Notes: generated by a model from the sequence alone, not told the origin. A stretch of DNA of 34,716 nucleotides from Sphingomonas sp. (GCF_017745215.1 NZ_JAGHZV010000026.1:1-34716); one strand, 5' to 3'. Numbered from the stretch's first letter, positions 1-9,559 are shown. Made by a program: numbers and translations.

Positions 1-906
<906 letters not shown>

Positions 907-917
907 GATTCTAGCCT

Positions 918-1484
918 TCAGCCTTTCATCGCGTGCGCGAGGGAATTGAGACGAGTGCGGATCGACGAATCGATCATTTGCGAGCCGACGCGGACGACGA
1001 GCCCGCCCAGCAGCGAGGGATCGACCGAGAGATCGACCGCGACGTCGCGGCCGATGCGCTGGCGAAGCTGCTGCTTGAGGGCCTCGACCTGGTCGGAGGT
1101 GAGCGGATGCGCCGAGGTGACCTGCGCGGTCGTCTCGCCGCGGTGCGCGGCGGCGAGGCGGCGGAAGTCGCGGATGATCGCGCCGAGCTGGCCCAGGCGA
1201 CGGTTCTCGGCGAGCACGCCGAGGAAGCTGGCCGTGGTCCGGTCGAGCTTGAGCGTCGTGGCGATCGCGGCGACGGCGCGGGCGGCATCGCCGCGGGCGA
1301 CGAGCGGGCTCTGGGTCAGTGCCTTGAACTCGGCCGATTCGGCGAGCGCGGCACCCACCGCGGCGAGGCTCGATTCGACGGTGGCGAGCGTTTTTGCGTC
1401 ACGCGCCAGTTCGAACAGCGCATAGGCATAGCGGCCGCTCAAGCTGGCCTGGATGCCGCCAATGGTGCCGCCGGAAGTCTCCAC
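918..1484 (-). CDS. atpH: F1 ATP synthase subunit delta
   Basis: Stator subunit joining F1 to the peripheral stalk. The 188-residue length fits the family (about 180). The N-terminal helical domain carries the recognisable LSGRYAYALFELA segment near residue 15. The C-terminal part has DPSLLGGLVVRVGSQMIDSS near residues 153-172, the conserved delta-subunit signature. The start is a GTG at 1484; no in-frame ATG stands near it, and the conserved domain begins about 14 residues later. It is the first gene of the visible atp operon; about 150 bases upstream hold no gene and should contain the operon promoter, though I see no clear consensus boxes. Confidence 0.95.
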   Translation of the reverse strand: METSGGTIGGIQASLSGRYAYALFELARDAKTLATVESSLAAVGAALAESAEFKALTQSPLVARGDAARAVAAIATTLKLDRTTASFLGVLAENRRLGQLGAIIRDFRRLAAAHRGETTAQVTSAHPLTSDQVEALKQQLRQRIGRDVAVDLSVDPSLLGGLVVRVGSQMIDSSIRTRLNSLAHAMKG

Positions 1485-1634
1485 GCGTTTCGGTTCCTCT
1501 CGGGATCAGGAGATGGCCCCATGCTCAGCGGGGCTGCACTCCAGCCAGGAGGCCCCCCATGGGTCGCGGCGCGGTTAGCATCGGTGTCCACGGGATGCAA
1601 CCCGGTGGCGGCGGGTGGGGCGGAATGCTATGTG

Positions 1635-1820
1635 ATGGGCATGAAACCGGAACGCTCCATCTTCGACGACGTCGATCCCGCGACCGAGGAGGCTGCGCTG
1701 CGCGAGGCCGAGGCGGACATCGCGGCTGGCCGCGAGGTATCACACGAGGAAGTCGTCAAATGGCTTCGGACCTGGGGCACCGATGAATCGGGCCCGCCGC
1801 CCGAATCATGGTTCAAATAA
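1635..1820 (+). CDS. Antitoxin of a ParE/RelE-type toxin-antitoxin pair
   Basis: Small acidic protein of 61 residues, starting MGMKPERSIFDDVDPATEEA (a second ATG at 1641 is equally possible). The middle, with alternating Ala/Glu/Asp residues and then REVSHEEVVKWLRTWG, has the form seen in CopG/ParD-like antitoxins that sit just upstream of ParE-family toxins in alphaproteobacteria. Its stop codon overlaps the start of the toxin gene by 13 bases, which implies translational coupling. By family knowledge the antitoxin binds and neutralises the toxin and represses the operon. The assignment rests mostly on the neighbour and the shape of the protein; no DNA-binding motif is unmistakable. Confidence 0.75.
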   Translation: MGMKPERSIFDDVDPATEEAALREAEADIAAGREVSHEEVVKWLRTWGTDESGPPPESWFK

Positions 1821-2086
1821 GATGGTCGCGGAGGGCGACACACGATCTGAATGCCATCCGCGCCTATGTTGAGCAGTTCCATGTTCCGGCGGCACGGCGG
1901 CTCGCGACACGGCTGATCGCCCTGGCCGACAGTCTGGCAGAGTTCCCGGACCGCGGCACGCCGATCGAAGGAGGGCGCCGTCAGCTGTCCACCGTGTGGC
2001 CTTATCTGCTGATCTATCGCCGCGAAGAGGGACTTGTCCGAATTCTGGGCATCCGTCACGGCGCAAGGATGCCCCCGGACGAGTAG
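1808..2086 (+). CDS. ParE/RelE-family toxin
   Basis: 92-residue basic protein with the order of elements typical of ParE/RelE toxins: an N-terminal strand MVQIRWSRRATHDLNAIRAY, two helices, the phrase LAEFPDRGTPIEGG near residues 43-57, then WPYLLIYRREEGLVRILGIRHG at the C-terminal end. ParE members act on DNA gyrase and RelE members cut mRNA. The sequence, with its phrase like FPxxGxP and final RILxIxHG, looks more ParE-like, but the target cannot be settled from sequence. It overlaps the antitoxin gene. The module stands alone between the atp operon and unrelated genes, as chromosomal toxin-antitoxin cassettes often do. Confidence 0.85.
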   Translation: MVQIRWSRRATHDLNAIRAYVEQFHVPAARRLATRLIALADSLAEFPDRGTPIEGGRRQLSTVWPYLLIYRREEGLVRILGIRHGARMPPDE

Positions 2087-2099
2087 AGTCGCTTTTCGC

Positions 2100-2378
2100 T
2101 CAGCCGGATTCGTCCTCCTCCATCACCTCCAGCCGTCGCACCCGGAGCGTGTCGATCTCCAGCTCCTTGATGCTCGCCTTGCCGATCTTGAGCCGGCCGA
2201 TCGCGAGCGCCCCCACCGCCAGCGCGCCGATCGCGCCTGCGATGAAGCCGATCGAGCCCACCGCCAGCGTGCCCAGCGCGCCGGCGCCGATCGCGGCGGC
2301 GCCCGTGGCGAGCCTGGCGGGCGGCGCGTCCTCGGCCGTTTCGGCCAGTTCGGTGCGATCGGACGGGTGCGAGTGCAT
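2100..2378 (-). CDS. Small Gly/Ala-rich membrane-type protein of unknown function
   Basis: 92 residues. A polar N-terminus is followed, from about residue 25, by a run of Ala, Gly, Ile and Val (for example GAGALGTLAVGSIGFIAGAI) long enough for two membrane passes. The tail has a regular strand-like pattern with a hydrophobic residue every second position (LKIGKASIKELEIDTLRVRR), as in small beta-solenoids. The ATG at 2378 is preferred because GGAG lies 6 bases before it; a GTG at 2390 is in frame. A TATAAT hexamer on this strand lies at 2410-2405. It diverges from the dienelactone hydrolase gene. I do not recognise a named family; function unknown. Confidence 0.65.
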   Translation of the reverse strand: MHSHPSDRTELAETAEDAPPARLATGAAAIGAGALGTLAVGSIGFIAGAIGALAVGALAIGRLKIGKASIKELEIDTLRVRRLEVMEEDESG

Positions 2379-2450
2379 CGGACGCTCCACGGCAATGTGA
2401 GACCATTATATCTTCCAGCCGAATCGAGAAGGCGAGGGAGATTTCCGAAG

Positions 2451-3128
2451 ATGGCCGGCCAGTTCGAGCAGATGACGATGTCCGACGAGGCAGTGGTCGC
2501 CGTCTACCATGCCGAGCCCGAGGGCGGGCGGCGCGGCGGGCTCGTGGTGATCCAGGAGATCTTCGGGGTCAATGCGCACATCCGCTCGGTCGCCGACGAG
2601 TATGCCGCCGAAGGCTATGAAGTGCTCGCGCCCGCGCTGTTCGACCGCGAGGCGCCGGGATTCGAAGTCGGCTACGATGGCGAAGGCATCGCTGCGGGCG
2701 TCAAGCTCGCCCGCCAGGAACATCCGATCGCGCTGTCGGTCGCCGATGTGCGGACCTGCGTCGAGGCGCTGGCGGCCAAGGGCCCGGTGTTCGTCGTCGG
2801 CTATTGCTACGGCGGCTCGATCGCCTGGCGCGCGGCGCAGAACATCGCCGAAGTCGCGGCGGCGTCGAGCTATTACGGCTCGATGGTGCCTGGGCTGCTC
2901 GACGATGCGCCGCAATGCCCGACGATCTGCCACTTCGGCCGCAACGACCACGGCATCCCGATGGACGGCGTCGAGAAAGTCATCGCCGCCGCGTTCCCCA
3001 ACGTCGAGGTGTTCGTCTATGAAGCCGGCCACGGCTTCAACTGCGGCGAGCGCCCGGATTACGACGCGGCGAGCGCGGGGCTGGCGAAGGAGCGGACGCT
3101 GGCCCTGTTCCGCGCCAACGGGGGATAA
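2451..3128 (+). CDS. Dienelactone hydrolase family protein
   Basis: 225-residue cytoplasmic alpha/beta hydrolase. The dienelactone hydrolase family opens cyclic esters such as dienelactone (4-carboxymethylenebut-2-en-4-olide) in chloroaromatic breakdown, but many genomic members have unknown substrates. The whole active site is visible: E36 in IQEIFGVN, nucleophile C119 in VGYCYGGSIAW, D166 in GRNDHGIP and H194 in YEAGHGFNC, in the order and spacing of the characterised enzymes. The length also fits. The start ATG at 2451 was chosen because the conserved domain begins within about 30 residues and a GGGAG lies upstream. The MFS pump gene follows after 45 bases on the same strand, so they may be co-transcribed. 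No other aromatic-degradation gene is near. Confidence 0.9.
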   Translation: MAGQFEQMTMSDEAVVAVYHAEPEGGRRGGLVVIQEIFGVNAHIRSVADEYAAEGYEVLAPALFDREAPGFEVGYDGEGIAAGVKLARQEHPIALSVADVRTCVEALAAKGPVFVVGYCYGGSIAWRAAQNIAEVAAASSYYGSMVPGLLDDAPQCPTICHFGRNDHGIPMDGVEKVIAAAFPNVEVFVYEAGHGFNCGERPDYDAASAGLAKERTLALFRANGG

Positions 3129-3173
3129 GCCGCAGAGACGCCCGGGGGGCGGCGCGACACGAGGGGGGGCGAG

Positions 3174-4436
3174 ATGACGGCCGAGACGCCGCGGCGCGGC
3201 GTGCTGATCCTGATAGGCATGATCGTGTTCACCGATACCGCCGGCATCGGGCTGATCATGCCCGTGATGCCGCGGCTGGTGATGGGGCTCACAGGCACGA
3301 CGATCGACCGCGCGGCGGAGATCGGCGGCTGGCTGCTCTTCGCCTATGCGCTGATGCAGTTCCTGTTCGCGCCGGTGATCGGCGGCCTGAGCGACCATTT
3401 CGGGCGGCGCCCGGTGCTGCTCGCCACGCTAGCGGCGCTCGGCATCGACTATGCGCTGATGGCCTGGGCGCCGACGCTCGGCTGGCTGTTCCTCGGCCGC
3501 GCGGTTTCGGGGATCATGGGCGCGACCTTCGCCGCGGCGAACAGCGCGGTCGCCGACATCGTGCCGCCCGCCGAGCGCGGTAAGGCGTTCGGAGCGCTGG
3601 GCGGCGCGGGCGCGGCGGGGTTCGTGCTGGGGCCGGTGATCGGCGGGCTGTTCGGCCAGCTGGGGCCGCGCGCGCCCTTCGCCGCGGCGAGCGTGCTGGT
3701 GCTCGCGGGCGTGGTCGTTGGCTGGTTCGTGCTGCGCGAGACGCTGCCGCCCGGGCGCCGCCGTCGCTTCACCCTCGCGCGCGCCAATCCGGTGGGCAGC
3801 CTCGTCCAGATGGCGCGGTGCCCGCTGGTGATCGGCTGCCTCGTCACGGCCTTCTTCATCCAGCTCGCCGCGCAGGCGCAGCTTTCGGTGTGGAGCTACC
3901 AGGGGATCGCGCGCTTCGGCTGGGGGCCGATGGCGATCGGGCTCACCATCGCGCTGTTCGGCGTGCTGATGGTGCTGGTGCAGGGCTTCGGCGTCGGCAT
4001 CGCGATCCGCCGCTTCGGCGCGGTGCGCACGGCGATCGGCAGCCTGGCGTTCGGCGCGCCCTCCTATCTGATCCTCGCCTTCGCGCCTTCCACCGCGGTG
4101 CTGGTGATCGGGGTCGTCGTGGGGTCGCTCGGCGGGCTGACCTTCCCGGCGATCCAGGCGCTGATGAGCGCGGACGTCGAGGAGAACCAGCAGGGCGAGC
4201 TGCAGGGTGCGGTGGGCAGCACGATCAGCGCGACTGCGATCCTGGGGCCGCCGCTGATGACCGGGGTGTTCGGCGCCTATGCCGATTCGCGCGGACTCTA
4301 TTTTCCCGGTGCGCCCTTCCTGCTCTCGGCGGGGATCATGATGGTGGCGCTGGCGGTGCTCGGCGTCACGCTGCTCGGCCGCGCCGGGCGATTGCCGCCC
4401 GAAGGCGGCGAGGATAGGCTGGCTGCGGCCGACTGA
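3174..4436 (+). CDS. MFS transporter, TetA (TCR)-like drug:H+ antiporter
   Basis: 420-residue inner-membrane protein with about twelve hydrophobic segments. Near the N-terminus FTDTAGIGLIMPVMPRLV (residues 19-36) resembles the first helix of TetA-type tetracycline antiporters. The MFS motif A is complete as GLSDHFGRRPVLLATL at residues 71-86, and LGPVIGGLFG (about residues 150-160) is the antiporter motif C. Family members export tetracyclines or other drugs with proton entry; chromosomal homologues in environmental bacteria often confer no clear resistance, so the substrate is unknown. A strong purine-rich ribosome site (GAGGGGGGGCGAG) precedes the ATG. No tetR-type regulator is adjacent. 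Confidence 0.88.
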   Translation: MTAETPRRGVLILIGMIVFTDTAGIGLIMPVMPRLVMGLTGTTIDRAAEIGGWLLFAYALMQFLFAPVIGGLSDHFGRRPVLLATLAALGIDYALMAWAPTLGWLFLGRAVSGIMGATFAAANSAVADIVPPAERGKAFGALGGAGAAGFVLGPVIGGLFGQLGPRAPFAAASVLVLAGVVVGWFVLRETLPPGRRRRFTLARANPVGSLVQMARCPLVIGCLVTAFFIQLAAQAQLSVWSYQGIARFGWGPMAIGLTIALFGVLMVLVQGFGVGIAIRRFGAVRTAIGSLAFGAPSYLILAFAPSTAVLVIGVVVGSLGGLTFPAIQALMSADVEENQQGELQGAVGSTISATAILGPPLMTGVFGAYADSRGLYFPGAPFLLSAGIMMVALAVLGVTLLGRAGRLPPEGGEDRLAAAD

Positions 4437-4451
4437 AACGAGGGGAATCGA

Positions 4452-5117
4452 ATGCGTTGGACGGGAATCGCTGTGCTTGCGCTGGCATGCGGCTGGTCGG
4501 GGAGCGCCGCGGCGCAGGGAACGGTGGAGTTCAAGGTCGGCGACACGGTAATCGTCGCCACGCCGCCGAAGGGCTATTGCCCGCCCGCCGGCGACGCGAT
4601 CGCCACGGCGCGGATGACCGCCGCGGCCGATAGCGCGAACGTCACGCTCGCCACCTTCTATCCCTGCGGCAAGACCCAGGCGACCCAGGAGGATTATTTC
4701 CTGGTCAAGGCGCCGGTCCAGGCGCTGGCGCTCGAGATCGACCGCGACACCGCGCTCGACCAGCTCTCGGCCGCGCTCAACAAGCCCGAGGTCGTCGACG
4801 ATGCGGCGGAAGCCACGTCGAAGCAGCTTTCGGACAGGACCAGCGCGATGGCGGGCAAGCCGGTTTCGGTGAAGTCCTCGATCCGCTTCACCGGGCGCGA
4901 CGACGTCTGCGCCTATCTCGGCGGCACGGTCGGCTTCGCCTCGCCCGATCCCAAGCTCTCGGTCACGACCGAGGTGGGCGTGTGCATGACGGTGGTCGCG
5001 AAGAAGCTGGTCGCGGTCTATCGCTATCGCAAGGCCGGTCCCGATCCGCAGGTCGAGACGCTCCAGCGCTCGGCCCGCAACTTCGCCGAGGGCCTCGAGG
5101 GCAAGGCGGCGCAATAG
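4452..5117 (+). CDS. Secreted/periplasmic protein of unknown function
   Basis: 221 residues beginning with a clear Sec signal peptide (MRWTGIAVLALACGWSGSAA, probable cleavage after AAA-Q near residue 22). The mature protein contains three or four cysteines (in KGYCPP, YPCGKT, DDVCAY, GVCMTV) that could form disulfides in the periplasm, and otherwise mixed alpha/beta-looking sequence without a motif I can name. It lies 15 bases after the MFS transporter gene and 76 bases before another exported protein, all on the plus strand, so a loose operon is possible. Function unknown. Confidence 0.75.
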   Translation: MRWTGIAVLALACGWSGSAAAQGTVEFKVGDTVIVATPPKGYCPPAGDAIATARMTAAADSANVTLATFYPCGKTQATQEDYFLVKAPVQALALEIDRDTALDQLSAALNKPEVVDDAAEATSKQLSDRTSAMAGKPVSVKSSIRFTGRDDVCAYLGGTVGFASPDPKLSVTTEVGVCMTVVAKKLVAVYRYRKAGPDPQVETLQRSARNFAEGLEGKAAQ

Positions 5118-5193
5118 CCGCCGCGGTTGCCGCGCGGGCTGCCTGCCGATAGTTTCGCCACCGAATCTTTGGGGGCCGGCAGGGGAGACAGGC

Positions 5194-6117
5194 ATGAAGT
5201 TTCAGAGGAAGTGGCGCGGCGCGTTGGCGCTGGCGGCGGGGGCGGCGGCCGCGTTGCCGGCCCATGCCGAAGTGATCGAGATCACCGGCGAGTTTCCGGC
5301 GCCGAGCCGCGAGGCCAGCCTGCTCACATCGCTCCATGTCGCGCCGATCTCGGGGCAGGACGGGCCGGCGCTCGAGATCGCGATCGAGCGCGCGCTGGCG
5401 AACGGGGTGCCGTTCGCGCTGGTCGCCGGCCGCGCGGGGCGCCAGGGTGCCGAGGGCACGCTCTCGGGCACCGTCTCGACCGGGGTCGAGGAGAGCCGCT
5501 ACACGCGCAAGGACAAGCACTGCGTCCAGAAGGATGCGAACAACAAGAAGTGCGTGAAGGAGGAGGAAGTCGAGGTGCCGTGCAAGCGGCGCGTCGTGAA
5601 CGTCAACGCCGACCTGCGTATCGTGCGCGAGACCGACGGGCGCATCGTCTATTCGCGCGGCTTCCCGATCCGCGACGAAATCACCTGGTGCCAGAAGGAG
5701 AACCCGCCGCGCACCGTGGAGGAGAGCGTGTCGAACGCGATCGGCAACATCGCAGGCTCGATCCGCTACGACGTCGCGCCGCGCGTGGAGACCTATCGGA
5801 TCCGGCTGCGCGAAACCAACAAGGGCATGGACAAGCCGACGGCGCAGCAGTTCAAGGCGCTGATCAAGTCGTCGCAGCGCGACATGCGCGGCGCATGCCA
5901 GGCCTGGACGGCGATGGACCAGGCGACGCCGGGCAACGGCTCGCTGCTCTACAACCTCGGGCTGTGCGCCGAGCAGCGCGGCGATTACGAAGGCGCGATC
6001 GCGCTGTACCGCCGCGCCGTGGCGGCAGGCGCGCGCGAGGGGAGCGATGGCGCGAACCGCGCGACCCAGCTGATCGCCGGCCGCGACGATGCGCGCGAAC
6101 GGGCGAAGCGGCGCTAG
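5194..6117 (+). CDS. Exported protein with C-terminal TPR-like repeat, function unknown
   Basis: 307 residues with an N-terminal signal peptide ending in ALPAHA-E near residue 26. Residues about 100-145 form a highly charged Lys/Glu stretch with spaced cysteines (KHCVQK, KKCVKE, VPCKRR), followed by a beta-rich part with a further cysteine at TWCQKE. Near the C-terminus NGSLLYNLGLCAEQRGDYEG, continuing to about residue 284, matches one tetratricopeptide repeat and would mediate protein contacts. The start ATG at 5194 follows a GGGGAGACAGGC ribosome site. No enzyme motif is visible; a lipoprotein-assembly or envelope role is possible but unsupported. Confidence 0.75.
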   Translation: MKFQRKWRGALALAAGAAAALPAHAEVIEITGEFPAPSREASLLTSLHVAPISGQDGPALEIAIERALANGVPFALVAGRAGRQGAEGTLSGTVSTGVEESRYTRKDKHCVQKDANNKKCVKEEEVEVPCKRRVVNVNADLRIVRETDGRIVYSRGFPIRDEITWCQKENPPRTVEESVSNAIGNIAGSIRYDVAPRVETYRIRLRETNKGMDKPTAQQFKALIKSSQRDMRGACQAWTAMDQATPGNGSLLYNLGLCAEQRGDYEGAIALYRRAVAAGAREGSDGANRATQLIAGRDDARERAKRR

Positions 6118-6156
6118 GCTTTCGGCGCTTCGGCCTCGCTTGTAGGGGGCGCTGGC

Positions 6157-6984
6157 ATGACCGACAGTTTCTTCACGCCCTCGGGCGTCCGTCTTCGCAG
6201 GTATTCCGCGCGGCCGGGCGCGCTCAACTGGCTGCTGCTGCCGGGCGGGCCCGGGATCGGGTCGGAGAGCCTCGGGGAACTCGCCGCGACGCTCGACGTG
6301 CCGGGGATGGTGTGGCTGGTCGACCTGCCGGGCGACGGGTCGAACCGAAATCCGCCGGGTGCCGGAGCCGACGTCTTCGCGGGCTGGCCGCAGGTGCTCG
6401 CCGAAGCGGCGGCGGCGCTGCCCGACGTGGTGTTCGCCGGCCATTCGACCGGGGGGATGTACCTGCTCGCGACGCCGGCGCTGGCAGGCAAGGTGCGCGG
6501 GCTGGCGCTGCTCGACACCGCGCCCGACGCGCGCTGGCATCCGCGCTTCGTCGAGATGGCGGCGGCGAACCCGCTGCCTGCGGTCGAGGCGGCGGCCGCC
6601 GTCTACGAAGCCGACCGGTGCGACGCGAACATCGCGGCGATCGCGGTGGCTTCGGCCGAATGGAACTTCACGGCTGAAGGGGTGGAGGCAGGCCGCGAAC
6701 TGCTCGCGCGGATGCCGTACAACAGCGCGGCGGTCGACTGGTCGGATGCGAACTTCGACCATGTCTATGCCGCGGCGTGGTGGCCGGAGGACGTGCCGGT
6801 GCTGGTGCTCGCGGGCGCCGGGGACCGGATCGTCTGGCAGGGCGGCTGGGACGAAGCGCGCTTCCGCACGCCCAATGCGCGGTTCCGCACCGTGCCGGGC
6901 GGCGGGCACTTCCCGTGGATCGAGAACCCCGGCGCGGTGGCCGCGGCGTTTCGGGAGCTGGCGGCGGCGATCGAGGCGGGCTGA
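6157..6984 (+). CDS. Alpha/beta hydrolase fold protein
   Basis: 275 residues. The oxyanion-hole region LLLPGGPGIGSE (about residues 27-38) and the nucleophile elbow FAGHSTGGMYLL with S97 place it in the alpha/beta hydrolase superfamily. The remaining triad residues are probably the Asp in VLAGAGDRIVW and the His in PGGGHFPWIENP near the C-terminus. The HGGPG-like oxyanion sequence resembles proline iminopeptidase-type members, but without the rest of that signature, so the substrate cannot be stated. The gene is convergent with the helicase gene, with a palindromic repeat between them. Confidence 0.85.
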   Translation: MTDSFFTPSGVRLRRYSARPGALNWLLLPGGPGIGSESLGELAATLDVPGMVWLVDLPGDGSNRNPPGAGADVFAGWPQVLAEAAAALPDVVFAGHSTGGMYLLATPALAGKVRGLALLDTAPDARWHPRFVEMAAANPLPAVEAAAAVYEADRCDANIAAIAVASAEWNFTAEGVEAGRELLARMPYNSAAVDWSDANFDHVYAAAWWPEDVPVLVLAGAGDRIVWQGGWDEARFRTPNARFRTVPGGGHFPWIENPGAVAAAFRELAAAIEAG

Positions 6985-7006
6985 ACGGAGTCCCCCACCA
7001 TAAACC

Positions 7007-7086
7007 GTCACCCCGGCGAAAGCCGGGGCCCAGGGCAGCGAGCGATGCCCCCTGTAAGCCTGGGTCCCGGCTGTCGCCGGGATGAC
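7007..7086. repeat. 80-bp palindromic intergenic repeat, copy 1
   Basis: Begins GTCACCCCGGCGAAAGCC and ends GGCTGTCGCCGGGATGAC; the two ends are inverted copies, and internal CCCAGGGC/CCTGGGTCC arms pair as well, giving a long hairpin. The same 80-bp plan recurs at 19151-19230 and a half unit at 25844-25867. It lies between two convergent genes, where it may also end transcription. This is the form of REP/short interspersed repeats common in sphingomonad genomes. Confidence 0.85.
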
Positions 7087-7104
7087 GACTAAGCGTTCAA
7101 CACC

Positions 7105-8745
7105 TTACCCCTGCCGGCGCGGTTGGCCGCCGCCGCCCTGGCGCTGCTGGCCGCCGCCGGCGCGCGGGCGCCAGTTGCCCTTGGGACGGGCGTAGTTGCG
7201 CGGCTGCTCACCGGTGGCGTTGCCGCCTTCGGCGCGGCGCGGCTGGGCCGGGCGCTGGTCGGTGCGCGGACGATCGTCGCGCTGCGGGCGCGCATCCTGG
7301 CGGACGCGATCGCCGTGCGGACGCTGGTCGTCGCGGCGCGGACGGTCGTCCTGGCGCGGGCGGAAGTCGCCGCGCGGCGCCTCGGCGCGCTGCGGGCGCT
7401 GGTCCTGGCGCTCACCCTGCGGACGCTCGGGGCGCGGCCCACGCTCGCCGAAGGGACGCGCCTCGTGACGCGGCCGAGCCTCGCGGAACGGGCGCGACGG
7501 ACGCCCGCCCTCACCACGTTCCCGCTGCATCTCGCGGCCGCGGCGGCCGTTGGCCTCGTCGCGGGCGATCGGCATGGGCGCGCGCGACTTGGCGATCTTG
7601 CCCGCCTCGGCCAGGAACCCCTCGGGCAGCGGACGCACCGCCACCTTCTGGCGGGTCAGCTTCTCGATGTCGCGAAGGTACGCGCGCTCGTCGTCGGCGC
7701 AGAAGCTGATCGCGATGCCATCGTTGCCCGCGCGCGCGGTGCGGCCGATGCGGTGGACATATTGCTCGGGCACATTGGGCAGCTCGAAGTTGAACACATG
7801 GCTCACCCCCGAGACGTCGATCCCGCGCGCGGCGATGTCGGTCGCCACCAGGATCGGCACCTTGCCCGCGCGGAACTCGCCGAGCGCGCGCTCGCGCTGC
7901 GGCTGGCTCTTGTTGCCGTGGATGGCGTTCGAGGCGATGCCGTTGCCCGCGAGCAGGCGGACGACGCGGTCGGCGCCGTGCTTGGTGCGCGTGAAGATCA
8001 GCGCGCGGTCGATCGTCTCGCTGCGCAGCATCATCGTGAGCAGCGCCTGCTTCTCGGTCTGGTTGACGAAGGTCACCTGCTGCTCGACGCGCTCCGCGGT
8101 GGTGGCGACGGGCGTGACCTTCACTTCGGCGGGATCCTCGCGGAGGAACTGGCCCGCGAGCTCGCGGATCGCCTTGGGCATCGTCGCCGAGAAGAACAGC
8201 GACTGGCGCTTGGCCGGCAGCTCGCGGACGATGCGGCGCAGCGCGTGGATGAAGCCCAGGTCCATCATCTGGTCGGCTTCGTCGAGCACGAGGATCTCGA
8301 TCCCGATCAGGATGGCGTAGCATTGCTCGATCAGGTCGACGAGGCGGCCGGGCGTGGCGACGAGGATGTCGACGCCGCGCGCGAGGTCGGTCTTGTTCTT
8401 GTGGATCGAGACGCCGCCGAACACGGTGGCGACGCGCAGGCCCGTGCCCTTGGAATAGTCGCGCGCGCTGTCGGCGATCTGCGAGGCGAGCTCGCGGGTG
8501 GGGGCGAGCACGAGCATGCGGGTGCCGCGCGGCTGGGCGCGCCGGCCGCTCGCGACCAGCCGGTCGATCGAGGGGAGCATGAACGCGGCGGTCTTGCCGG
8601 TGCCCGTCTGGGCGATGCCGAGCAGGTCGCGGCCCTCGAGCAGCGACGGGATCGCCTGCGCCTGGATCGGCGTGGCGGTCTCATAGCCCTTGGCGGCAAG
8701 CGCGGCGAGAACGGTCCCGGAGAGACCGAGTTCGGAGAATTGCAT
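7105..8745 (-). CDS. DEAD-box ATP-dependent RNA helicase (RhlE-like)
   Basis: 546-residue RNA helicase that unwinds short RNA duplexes, with roles in ribosome assembly, RNA decay or cold growth. Domain 1 shows the Q motif region (YETATPIQAQAI, residues 21-32), Walker A AQTGTGKT (45-52), PTRELA, TPGRL, DEAD (155-158) and SAT (186-188). Domain 2 shows the ARGIDVSGVSHV and HRIGRTARAG motifs. From about residue 370 the tail is disordered and very rich in Arg, Pro, Gly and Asp with loose RDDRPR-type repeats, typical of RhlE relatives and likely to bind RNA. The roughly 260 bases upstream contain no gene and could be a regulated 5' leader. Confidence 0.95.
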   Translation of the reverse strand: MQFSELGLSGTVLAALAAKGYETATPIQAQAIPSLLEGRDLLGIAQTGTGKTAAFMLPSIDRLVASGRRAQPRGTRMLVLAPTRELASQIADSARDYSKGTGLRVATVFGGVSIHKNKTDLARGVDILVATPGRLVDLIEQCYAILIGIEILVLDEADQMMDLGFIHALRRIVRELPAKRQSLFFSATMPKAIRELAGQFLREDPAEVKVTPVATTAERVEQQVTFVNQTEKQALLTMMLRSETIDRALIFTRTKHGADRVVRLLAGNGIASNAIHGNKSQPQRERALGEFRAGKVPILVATDIAARGIDVSGVSHVFNFELPNVPEQYVHRIGRTARAGNDGIAISFCADDERAYLRDIEKLTRQKVAVRPLPEGFLAEAGKIAKSRAPMPIARDEANGRRGREMQRERGEGGRPSRPFREARPRHEARPFGERGPRPERPQGERQDQRPQRAEAPRGDFRPRQDDRPRRDDQRPHGDRVRQDARPQRDDRPRTDQRPAQPRRAEGGNATGEQPRNYARPKGNWRPRAGGGQQRQGGGGQPRRQG

Positions 8746-9004
8746 TGGAATCCTTGCGTAAAACGGCTCACGCGCGCCAGCTTTGGGCGCGCGGAAGCGG
8801 GGTCAAAAGATGACGACCCGCGTGACTAGGGAAGCCGGAAAAATAACCGAGGCAGAGCCGGGACGGCTGACCGTCCGATCACGCTGCATGGTGCCTCGCT
8901 GGCCGCGCATATGGCAGCGAGGTTGCCCTAAGTCAAGGCGGGCGCGGTTCGCAATGCACCTCGCGGCGCATGGCAGTGGGTCGGCACCGCCCCCAAACGG
9001 ACTC

Positions 9005-9559
9005 TCAGGGCTTGGGCGCGTCGCCGTCCTTCTTGGGGAATTGCAGCGTCTTGCAGCCGGGCTCGGCGGTGGGGCGGAAGCTCCACAGCGCGAGCTGGTA
9101 GATCGGCGCCTGCCAGTTCTCGAACACCGCGATGCCGGGCATCAGCGAGCAGACGCTGGTCCGCTCGGGCCCGCGCGTGGTGGTCACCATCAGCGCGGCA
9201 TAGTCGAGCGTGTCGGTGCGGCTGCTCTCGACGGTGAGGAGCAGGCTGCCCTTGCGGAAGGTGCCGAGGCCGAAGCGGATCTCGCCGCCCGCCGGCTTGG
9301 TGTTGCGCGAGGCATCGCCGGCGCGGACCAGCCGCGGCACGAGTTCGCCGCCCTGCTCGTCGAGCACGATCGTCACGGAGTCGCCGGGGTTGAGCAGGAC
9401 ATTGCCTTGGGTGACCCAGGGCAATGTCTGGTCGAGCCGGATCGTCTGCGCGGTGCCGTCGGCCGACTCGATGCGAAGCGTGTCGACATGGCGGCAGGCG
9501 CTCGCGACGGCGCAGGGATCGGCGTCCTGGAGCGCGAGCATCGGCAGCAGCAACGGCAT
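9005..9559 (-). CDS. Protein of unknown function, possibly exported
   Basis: 184 residues starting MPLLLPMLALQDADPCAVAS. The short hydrophobic N-terminus could be a weak signal peptide. The start ATG at 9559 is chosen because GAGGGGG stands about 6 bases upstream; the open frame goes on further but would have to include a proline-rich, unlikely N-terminus. The body looks beta-rich (SADGTAQTIRLDQTLPWVTQ, VTIVLDEQGGELVP) and has four cysteines. No family recognised. It diverges from the DUF1080 gene, and the LacI-type operator at 9665-9676 lies in the shared intergenic space, so it might be co-regulated. Confidence 0.65.
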   Translation of the reverse strand: MPLLLPMLALQDADPCAVASACRHVDTLRIESADGTAQTIRLDQTLPWVTQGNVLLNPGDSVTIVLDEQGGELVPRLVRAGDASRNTKPAGGEIRFGLGTFRKGSLLLTVESSRTDTLDYAALMVTTTRGPERTSVCSLMPGIAVFENWQAPIYQLALWSFRPTAEPGCKTLQFPKKDGDAPKP

